Shown here: piece by piece, positions 1 through 4,355 of the stretch
How positions within the stretch are numbered: the first letter of the stretch is position 1
Layout of the letters: each line of letters starts with the position of its first letter
Assembly: GCA_030620215.1 (NCBI GenBank)
Contig: JAUXFE010000032.1
Span: 1 to 7,479, forward strand
Direction of reading: 5' to 3'
From: Candidatus Peregrinibacteria bacterium
GTDB taxonomy: Bacteria; Patescibacteria; Gracilibacteria; UM-FILTER-43-11
DNA: 7,479 nucleotides
The notes under the pieces: model-generated
What the model saw: the letters and a program-made list of their open reading frames with translations, nothing else
Told to the model about the DNA's origin: nothing
The model's database searches: none
Translations under genes and position numbers: made by a program

Positions 1-39
1 AAAACCGTCAGGGTCGTTGAATTATCAGTTCAAAAAATA

Positions 40-450
40 TTATACAGCTGTAGGAGGAGCAGGAGTTTCAGCTGGAGCAGAAACTGCTTCACCGCTGAAA
101 GCCGCCTTTGCCTGATCGATGTTATCGTAGATATTTATAATTTGCGTAATACCAACTACTTTCAAAATATCAAGGATATTAGCACGTGGTCGCGCGATAA
201 CGATTTTTCCATTTTTAGCCATAGCTTTGGAGTACCAATCGGTAACATATCCAATTGATTTTGAGTTCATATACTCCAAACCGGCAAAATCAAGAAGAAG
301 ATTTGGTTCTGCCATTTCTTCTATTATTTTATAGATCTTCTGAGCTTCTGCATCTACATTGGTTTCATCTAATTGCCCCTCAAAAGCAATGAGTTTAAGG
401 GCTTTGCCAGCCTGATCTGCGTCCTGAAATGTAATATTTACTTGTGCCAT
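40..450 (-). CDS. STAS-domain protein, anti-sigma factor antagonist-like (RsbV/SpoIIAA family)
   Basis: The 136-residue product has a STAS-like fold over about residues 4-118: a beta-rich start (KLIAFEGQLD, 19-28), the central LLLDFAGLEYMNSKSIGYV region (51-69), and the usual alternating strand and helix tail. In this family the protein binds an RsbW/SpoIIAB-type kinase, and phosphorylation of a serine after the D-F-x-x-L-x-x-M-D/N segment controls binding. Here that segment reads YMNSKSIG. The position of the SpoIIAA phospho-serine (the second S of MDSSGLG) holds Lys64, flanked by Ser63 and Ser65, so the switch may differ. Residues 119-136 are an Ala/Pro-rich tail, probably disordered. It follows the ATPase gene by 32 nt on the same strand, so co-transcription and partnership are likely. 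A weak AGGA lies 3 nt before the ATG. The family call is strong; the role is inferred. Confidence 0.85.
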   Translation of the reverse strand: MAQVNITFQDADQAGKALKLIAFEGQLDETNVDAEAQKIYKIIEEMAEPNLLLDFAGLEYMNSKSIGYVTDWYSKAMAKNGKIVIARPRANILDILKVVGITQIINIYDNIDQAKAAFSGEAVSAPAETPAPPTAV

Positions 451-459
451 CTTTCCTAA

Positions 460-487
460 AATTAAGAATTAAGAATTATAAATTAAG
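460..487. repeat. Heptad tandem repeat AATTAAG, four units
   Basis: Four consecutive 7-bp units occupy 460-466, 467-473, 474-480 and 481-487. Three are exact AATTAAG; the third is AATTATA. The array fills most of the 32-nt gap between the ATPase and STAS genes and includes the ATPase stop codon (complement of 483-485). I see no inverted copies here. The function is unknown. Confidence 0.85.
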
Positions 488-1046
488 TTTCTTCGCCTCG
501 TTCGAAGTTTTTAACTACATGAACGGTTAGGCCTCCTTTTTCATTATCCTGAAATTCAAGTGTGTCTGTCCAGCTTGAAACGATTTGAGTCAAACCACGG
601 CCACGAAGAGTTGTAATAGTTGCCGGATCAATACTTTTTTGTTTATTAACAAAGTCCATCATTTCAGCTGCAGTTTTTTTAACAAGACCGGTTCCGGTAT
701 CTTCTACAAAAATTTCAATATACTTCCCCTTCATGCTTACAAAAGTTATTTTAATATCTTCGCCCGTAGCAGATCCAAATTCAATAGCATTATTTGTAAG
801 TTCATCTACTACAGATTGAAAACGATATGCCCATTGCTCGGAAAAGCCGGTCATATTCTGCACGACAGTCATTGTAAAATCTCGTATCCCCGATATAAAA
901 TAAGCATTTGTCGGGATAATAATTGAAATCTTTATAGCTTCCTGATCGGTTTCCACAGCTTTGGTTTTATTAAGAACACTATGTTCTTCAGGATGACTGG
1001 TATTAGCCTGTGCTGTAGTTGTTTGATTAGCTACGGCTGTATCCAT
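483..1046 (-). CDS. HATPase_c anti-sigma factor / serine kinase-like protein (RsbW/SpoIIAB type)
   Basis: This 187-residue protein has the Bergerat-fold ATPase motifs in order: an N box DELTNNAIEFG (81-91, Glu82 and Asn86), a G1 box EDTGTGL (115-121, DxGxG) and a G2 box RGRGL (148-152). The size and single domain match RsbW/SpoIIAB-type kinases, which bind a sigma factor and phosphorylate a STAS partner, rather than sensor histidine kinases; no transmembrane segment or H box is present. Residues 1-35 are a polar, Thr/Asn-rich leader, probably disordered. The STAS gene lies immediately downstream on the same strand and is the obvious partner. A strong promoter sits 28 nt upstream of the start. 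There is no Shine-Dalgarno sequence before the ATG. No sigma factor gene is visible in the window, so its target is unknown and it could instead act in a partner-switching pathway without a sigma factor. Confidence 0.85.
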   Translation of the reverse strand: MDTAVANQTTTAQANTSHPEEHSVLNKTKAVETDQEAIKISIIIPTNAYFISGIRDFTMTVVQNMTGFSEQWAYRFQSVVDELTNNAIEFGSATGEDIKITFVSMKGKYIEIFVEDTGTGLVKKTAAEMMDFVNKQKSIDPATITTLRGRGLTQIVSSWTDTLEFQDNEKGGLTVHVVKNFERGEET

Positions 1047-1073
1047 GTGATATTTTTATTATTTTATCTATCT

Positions 1074-1102
1074 ATTATAGCATTTTTCCGCTTATTTTTC
1101 AA
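1074..1102 (-). promoter_or_regulatory. Sigma-70-type promoter for the ATPase/STAS operon
   Basis: Reading the minus strand, TTGAAA (complement of 1097-1102) is followed after exactly 17 nt by TATAAT (complement of 1074-1079). TGC lies directly before the -10, giving the extended form TGCTATAAT. A transcript would start near 1067 and leave a leader of about 20 nt. The match is close to consensus in both boxes and the placement is right for the gene starting at 1046. Confidence 0.8.
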
Positions 1103-1110
1103 GAGTATTT

Positions 1111-1375
1111 ACGCTAACGCTGTGGATGTCGGTATGAGTACAGACCTGTGGATTGCGCTAACGCTGTGGAGGCGTCCCGATTACGGGACTGTGGAGGCGC
1201 TATCGCTGTGGAGTCGCTCGATTACTCGCTGTTGTCCTATTATATTGTTACTGGTAACAAACCTACCACAATAAAATAGGTCCACAGCGAAGCGCCTCCA
1301 CAATGAAATGCCTCCACAGGAACGGAGTGACGCCTCCACGCGAGGTACTCCGAGCATCATCCACGCGAAGCACGA
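1111..1375. repeat. Large symmetric array: CTGTGGA words facing TCCACAG words around a palindrome
   Basis: This is the whole gap between the ATPase promoter and the signal peptidase stop codon, apart from the promoter itself. CTGTGGA occurs exactly at 1120, 1146, 1164, 1189 and 1206, with a degenerate copy near 1229. Reverse-complement copies (TCCACA/G, with TCCACG at the outer end) start at 1281, 1297, 1313, 1335 and 1360, with a degenerate copy near 1265. Many are extended to CTGTGGAGGCG or CGCCTCCACA. The words between them are 9-19 nt, variable and often self-complementary (TCCCG-ATTA-CGGGA at 1175-1188; CGCTAACG; CGCTATCG). The region looks clearly richer in GC than the flanking genes. 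It contains no credible gene. The whole region could fold into one long imperfect hairpin or cruciform on either strand. The function is unknown. Confidence 0.85.
1245..1260. repeat. Central palindrome of the CTGTGGA array
   Basis: TTGTTAC and GTAACAA are perfect 7-bp complements separated by TG. This element sits near the axis of symmetry of the surrounding array, flanked further out by CCTATT (1236-1241) and AATAGG (1275-1280). It would form the tip of the large fold, or could be a dyad binding site. Confidence 0.75.
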
Positions 1376-2350
1376 TTAAATATCCCCACCAGATACAAAC
1401 CTAACACTCTGAATCGGCCAAAGTACGATTAACACTTTTCCGTTTATATTATTCTTTGGAGCAAAAGGCGTGTAATCCTGATCGATAGGTGATGTCCAGC
1501 TGCGGGAATCGTTGCTGTGATTGCGGTTATCTCCAAGCAAGAAATAAGACCCTTCAGGAACTTCATAGGTTTTACTATTGGTTTTACTACCAAGAAAGGT
1601 ATTATTTTTATTTTCCTGATTTAGGTATTCCTCCTCTATTTCAGTAAAATTCTCATCTCCATAAGTCTTGAGATAGACACGTCCATTCTCGATTTTAATG
1701 CTATCACCCGGTATTCCGATAATGCGCTTTACGAAATACTCCGGACCGCTTGAGCTGTAAATCCTAATTAAATAAGATTGATTTGACCCTCCGTTTATTA
1801 TGAGTTGCTGGCTGTCGATTTCTTCTTCAGACACTTCTTTAAAGTCAGCATTTTTCCATGTTATTTCAAAACCTGAGCTTGATGTGCTTGTAGGACGGAA
1901 ATAAATCAAATCACCTTCATTAACCTTATCTCTACAGAACCAAAATTGCTTTATAAATTTATTTTGGCAATAAATAACACTTTTACTGGTTCTAAGATCG
2001 TTTAATTCCAACACTCCTACCCCATTTTCATCTGTGGTTATTGCTTCTTCGAATTTATGTGAATATTTGCTGGTTATAGGCGGTTTAAAAACTACAGGGT
2101 CACCTCTGTCGGGTTCGCTAAGCCTATAGCTCAATTTATCTATTAAAATAAATTCATTGCTGTGCAGGTTGTCCGCCATTGAAGAACCAACAACACGGAA
2201 AGGGGATATCAAAAAAGTTCTGATAAGAATTACCAGAATTATGATAATAATCGCATTATAAAGGATATCGACAAGAAAAATACCGATCTCCTTTAAAATC
2301 CTTTTGGCTTCATTAAAGTGCTTTGATGGTTTGTTTTGCCCTTTTTCCAT
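1376..2350 (-). CDS. lepB: Signal peptidase I with a long internal insertion
   Basis: The enzyme cleaves signal peptides from exported proteins at the outer face of the cytoplasmic membrane. The 324-residue product has one N-terminal membrane segment (about 24-49), then the serine box VVGSSMADNL with Ser57 as nucleophile, RGDPVVF (82-88), the lysine box YFVKRIIGIPGD with Lys208 as general base, and the C-terminal GDNRNHSNDSRSW box. All catalytic boxes are intact. Between RGDPVVFKPP (ending at 91) and the Lys box there are about 113 residues, where the family usually has far fewer. The insertion includes a Cys pair (C128, C139) and EGDLIYFRP (145-153), which resembles the RGD box. The next gene, at 2571, is divergent. 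No Shine-Dalgarno sequence precedes the ATG, and no convincing promoter was found. The family call is certain; the insertion's role is not known. Confidence 0.95.
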   Translation of the reverse strand: MEKGQNKPSKHFNEAKRILKEIGIFLVDILYNAIIIIILVILIRTFLISPFRVVGSSMADNLHSNEFILIDKLSYRLSEPDRGDPVVFKPPITSKYSHKFEEAITTDENGVGVLELNDLRTSKSVIYCQNKFIKQFWFCRDKVNEGDLIYFRPTSTSSSGFEITWKNADFKEVSEEEIDSQQLIINGGSNQSYLIRIYSSSGPEYFVKRIIGIPGDSIKIENGRVYLKTYGDENFTEIEEEYLNQENKNNTFLGSKTNSKTYEVPEGSYFLLGDNRNHSNDSRSWTSPIDQDYTPFAPKNNINGKVLIVLWPIQSVRFVSGGDI

Positions 2351-2425
2351 TAGATTTTTTAGTATCTGATTAAAAATTGCAAAAGAATCTTAAACGGATT
2401 TTATAATATTTACAAGAGTTTTTAT

Positions 2426-2509
2426 AGTCTTAAGTCTTAAGGAGTAAGGATTAAGCAGTCTTAAGCTTGGTAATTAGTCCTTAATCCTTAAGACTTATTC
2501 CTTAAGACT
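2426..2509. repeat. Inverted heptad array of AGTCTTAAG words in a divergent intergenic region
   Basis: AGTCTTAAG occurs at 2426-2434, 2433-2441 and 2457-2465, and its complement CTTAAGACT at 2487-2495 and 2501-2509. Most of the array advances in 7-bp steps (AGTCTTA, AGTCTTA, AGGAGTA, AGGATTA; on the far side TTAATCC, TTAAGAC, TTATTCC, TTAAGAC). Segments 2433-2448 and 2494-2509 pair over 16 positions with one G-T mismatch (a G-U pair in RNA). The array lies between the divergent lepB and 2571 genes, so it cannot be a 3' terminator for either. Confidence 0.85.
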
Positions 2510-2519
2510 AGTAATAGTA

Positions 2520-2548
2520 TTTACAAACCAATCCTTTTTTGCAATAAT
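2520..2548 (+). promoter_or_regulatory. Extended -10 promoter for the gene starting at 2571
   Basis: TTTACA (2520-2525) is followed after 17 nt by AATAAT (2543-2548), each one mismatch from consensus. TGC (2540-2542) directly precedes the -10. Transcription would start near 2555, giving a leader of only about 15 nt made of A-rich sequence. Confidence 0.65.
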
Positions 2549-2556
2549 ATAGTCAC

Positions 2557-2568
2557 AAAACAAAAATA
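2557..2568 (+). promoter_or_regulatory. A-rich start-proximal leader element AAAACAAAAATA
   Basis: This 12-mer ends 2 nt before the ATG at 2571. The same 12-mer recurs directly upstream of the next gene's start at 3185. Neither gene has a Shine-Dalgarno sequence, so an unstructured A-rich leader may help initiation. That role is inference. Confidence 0.45.
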
Positions 2569-2570
2569 AA

Positions 2571-3146
2571 ATGATCATTGAGAAGCTAATCTTCATCAAA
2601 CACCTTGAAAAAGGTGAAAAGATTCTATACTCGGTTCACAAACACTGGACCGATATACTAAGTCCTGTGCTAGCTGTAGGGTTTTTTGGTTTTGTGATAC
2701 CCTGGGGATTTTATGCAATGGGTTTTAATACTACATTTTTCTTCTGGATAGCAGTTATTTGGTCTGTTCTTGCTTATATACGTTTTATGTATGTTTTGGT
2801 CGATTGGTATGCCGATGTCTGGCTTATAACAAGTATGGGGCTTATAGCAATTGAATGGCGTGGTCTTTTTAGTAATTGTGCCACGAGAATTGGTTATGAA
2901 GATGTTGAAGGTGTTACCTATGATATTCATGGTTTCTGGCCTACAGTTTTGCGTTACGGAGACATGACATTAAAGGTTATGTCCGGAAATAACATAAGTA
3001 TGAAATCAGTAACGCGTCCTCAAAAAGCAGAATTGGCCATTGCTCGTTTCCAGGATCAATTCCTGAATAACAAGGAAATGCAGGATGCGGGCAATTTAAA
3101 AAATTTACTCTCTAATATGATTGCGCACCATATGAGAAACAAGTAG
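2571..3146 (+). CDS. Two-TM membrane protein with bacterial PH-like (bPH2/YdbS-type) domain
   Basis: I recognise this 191-residue protein only at the level of fold and layout. A short cytosolic start with the GEKILYSVHKHW segment (15-26) leads into two hydrophobic membrane spans (about 29-51 and 56-77). A beta-rich soluble part follows (about 80-150) with WLITSMGLIAIEWRGLF (84-100), YEDVEGVTY (109-117) and GDMTLKV (130-136). This order of a charged H-x-H-W segment, a TM hairpin and strands beginning with a T-x-x-G-L/R-I pattern is typical of bacterial PH-domain proteins of the DUF304/YdbS kind, whose ligands are mostly unknown. The C-terminal 40 residues are helical and basic. The next gene starts 38 nt downstream and is also membrane-anchored, so the two probably form an operon. 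The domain call is moderately sure; function is not assigned. Confidence 0.65.
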   Translation: MIIEKLIFIKHLEKGEKILYSVHKHWTDILSPVLAVGFFGFVIPWGFYAMGFNTTFFFWIAVIWSVLAYIRFMYVLVDWYADVWLITSMGLIAIEWRGLFSNCATRIGYEDVEGVTYDIHGFWPTVLRYGDMTLKVMSGNNISMKSVTRPQKAELAIARFQDQFLNNKEMQDAGNLKNLLSNMIAHHMRNK

Positions 3147-3157
3147 TAGGTGCGAGT

Positions 3158-3183
3158 AAAAACAAAAATAAAAAACAAAAATA
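3158..3183. repeat. Perfect 13-bp tandem duplication in an A-rich leader
   Basis: AAAAACAAAAATA occurs twice back to back (3158-3170 and 3171-3183), ending 1 nt before the ATG at 3185. It contains the 12-mer found before the start at 2571. It probably acts as, or descends from, the same unstructured leader; no Shine-Dalgarno sequence is present. Confidence 0.75.
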
Positions 3184-3184
3184 A

Positions 3185-3586
3185 ATGAAAATTTTTCTGG
3201 CTATAGTGCTGGCGTTTGTAATCGTGGATATATTAATCGTCGCGTACGTGGTGTACCGGCGTTATCGGCATAAAATACCGAAAAAGGTAATAGATGAAAC
3301 AAAAGAATCATGGAAAAAAATAATCCGTCAAAGCGATCACAAACACGCAATAATGGATGCGGATAATCTATTGGATCATACCCTTACCAAGCTTGGTTTG
3401 AAAGGTAATTTAGGGGCAAAACTTAAAAAATCCCCAAAACTTTTTAGTAATATCAATGATGTTTGGGCTGCCCACAAAGTCCGTAATAACATTGCCCACC
3501 AAATTGGTTACAAGGTTAATGAGAAAATCTATAAAAAATCCATGCTTGCCTTTAAGCAGGCCTTTAAGGACTTGAAAATATTCTAA
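3185..3586 (+). CDS. Membrane-anchored small protein with HEPN-like R-x4-H motif
   Basis: The product has 133 residues. Residues 3-24 are a strongly hydrophobic anchor, followed by the basic patch YRRYRHK (24-30), so the rest should face the cytosol. The remainder (about 33-130) looks all-helical: a first helix with DADNLLD (58-64), a loop rich in Gly/Lys, then WAAHKVRNNIAHQIG (94-108) and a final helix. RNNIAH is an R-x4-H motif (Arg100, His105), the signature of HEPN domains, many of which are RNases, though some are non-catalytic. I cannot assign it to a named family and cannot show RNase activity. It follows the PH-like membrane gene by 38 nt on the same strand and probably shares its promoter at 2520-2548. 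Alternatively it could be an uncharacterised CPR family with a chance R-x4-H. Confidence 0.6.
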   Translation: MKIFLAIVLAFVIVDILIVAYVVYRRYRHKIPKKVIDETKESWKKIIRQSDHKHAIMDADNLLDHTLTKLGLKGNLGAKLKKSPKLFSNINDVWAAHKVRNNIAHQIGYKVNEKIYKKSMLAFKQAFKDLKIF

Positions 3587-3593
3587 CCAAATC

Positions 3594-3665
3594 GGTGAGC
3601 AAATGGGTGAGCAAATAGGTGAGCAAATCGATGTGCTCCACAATAGGCTCACCAATAGGCTCACC
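3594..3665. repeat. 12-bp tandem GGTGAGC array facing inverted GCTCACC copies
   Basis: GGTGAGCAAAT occurs at 3594-3604, 3606-3616 and 3618-3628, a strict 12-bp period. Inverted copies of the core, GCTCACC, lie at 3647-3653 and 3659-3665, again 12 bp apart, with a degenerate third copy GCTCCAC at 3636-3642. The array fills the gap from 7 nt after the upstream stop to 10 nt before the coaE start, so its 3' arm sits where a ribosome binding site would normally be. No T run follows, so it is not a classical terminator. Confidence 0.85.
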
Positions 3666-3675
3666 AATATGAATT

Positions 3676-4251
3676 ATGATTCTAGGCATAACAGGCATCA
3701 GCGGGTCAGGAAAACACACTGCAGCGGATTTTTTAAAACAAAAAGGCTGGGTGCTTTTGGATGCTGACAAAATAGCACATTATCTATATCGCCCTTACAC
3801 AAACCTATGGAAGGCAATCGTCAAGGAATTCGGAGAGGATATTTTAACGGAAAAAGATAAAATAGATCGTCAGAAATTGGGGGAAATTGTCTTTGATCCC
3901 AATAATCCGGAAGCATTGGGTAAATTAAACAAAGTCACTCACCCGGAAATAAAAAGATATCTTAAAGATGAGCTTTATCACTTACGCAAAAAACCAAATA
4001 TCATAATCATCGCCGCCTTATGGAAAGAAGTAGGTTTATCCGAGCTATGTGATAAAACTCTTTTAGTGACTGCAAATAAAGATTTAGCTTTTGATCGCAT
4101 TAAAAAAAGAGATGGCATAGAAAGGGGTATATATGACATGAGGGTCAAAAATCAAATCCCTCCAGCCAATCAGGATTTTACAGTTAGTAATGAAGCGGGT
4201 TTTCAGGAGCTATATAAATCCATCAATCAATTGCCTATACAAGCGAAATAA
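3676..4251 (+). CDS. coaE: Dephospho-CoA kinase
   Basis: CoaE phosphorylates the 3'-hydroxyl of dephospho-CoA with ATP, the last step of CoA synthesis, in the cytosol. The 191-residue product is of usual length and shows the family order: P-loop GISGSGKHT (7-15), LLDADKIAH (27-35), FGEDIL (52-57), IDRQKLGEIVF (63-73), THPEI (88-92), KKRDG (143-147), the R-x3-Q segment RVKNQ (156-160) and SNEAGFQEL near the C-terminus. Two deviations stand out. His14 replaces the usual Ser after the P-loop lysine, with Thr15 next. Also AALWKEVGL (113-121) stands where CoaE proteins usually have a PLLFE-like motif. The start follows a repeat array with no Shine-Dalgarno sequence; an ATG at 3669 is out of frame. 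A divergent CoaE-like P-loop kinase is the alternative. Confidence 0.85.
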   Translation: MILGITGISGSGKHTAADFLKQKGWVLLDADKIAHYLYRPYTNLWKAIVKEFGEDILTEKDKIDRQKLGEIVFDPNNPEALGKLNKVTHPEIKRYLKDELYHLRKKPNIIIIAALWKEVGLSELCDKTLLVTANKDLAFDRIKKRDGIERGIYDMRVKNQIPPANQDFTVSNEAGFQELYKSINQLPIQAK

Positions 4252-4332
4252 CGACACAACGAAACAACGAAACGACATATTTTTGAATTTTGATTTTTGA
4301 TTTTTGATTTTTTGTCGTATCGTTGTGTCGTT
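4250..4332. repeat. Hairpin-forming ACGACACAACGA array with GATTTTT heptads in the loop
   Basis: ACGACACAACGA (4251-4262) is perfectly complementary to TCGTTGTGTCGT (4320-4331), extended by A4250-T4332. Inside it, ACGACA (4272-4277) pairs with TGTCGT (4313-4318). Partial word copies (CAACGA, ACGACA; TCGTTGT) repeat on each side. The loop side holds four 7-bp units: GAATTTT at 4285, then GATTTTT at 4292, 4299 and 4306. The 5' arm overlaps the coaE stop codon (4249-4251) and the 3' arm ends 24 nt before the aroF-like start. Confidence 0.85.
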
Positions 4333-4355
4333 GTATCATTATTAATGTTAGGGAA

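Noticed and set aside
1..39. Gene end or terminator left of the STAS gene
   Set aside because: No hairpin with a T run and no coding signal could be recognised in these 39 bases.
981..1274. Open frame on the plus strand running from the ATPase gene into the repeat array
   Set aside because: It is antisense to a clear HATPase gene for part of its length and otherwise translates the repeat words. It has no recognisable domain and no promoter.
1111..1375. CRISPR-like array of repeats and spacers
   Set aside because: The constant word is only 7-11 bp, the variable words are 9-19 bp and often self-complementary, half the copies are inverted, and no cas gene is near.
2351..2425. Promoter for lepB on the minus strand
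   Set aside because: Only partial -10 matches (such as GATACT near 2361-2366) were seen, without a -35 at proper spacing.
3410..3770. Two minus-strand frames with repeated CSPI and GEPI peptides
   Set aside because: The repeated peptides are just the 12-bp GGTGAGC array read in frame, and the frames overlap two better-supported plus-strand genes.
4278..4332. Classical intrinsic terminator after coaE
   Set aside because: The T-rich stretch lies within the loop and not after the stem, and the stem is followed by mixed sequence.
4312..4339. Promoter TTGTCG, 16-nt spacer, TATCAT for the DAHP synthase gene
   Set aside because: The -35 matches only 4 of 6 positions, the boxes overlap the hairpin arm, and it lacks the TGC seen at the other promoters. 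It is possible but not supported.
4323..4355. Extended start of the DAHP synthase at a TTG, adding 11 residues
   Set aside because: The extra codons lie in the 3' arm of the hairpin array and resemble nothing in the family. The ATG at 4356 gives the usual length.
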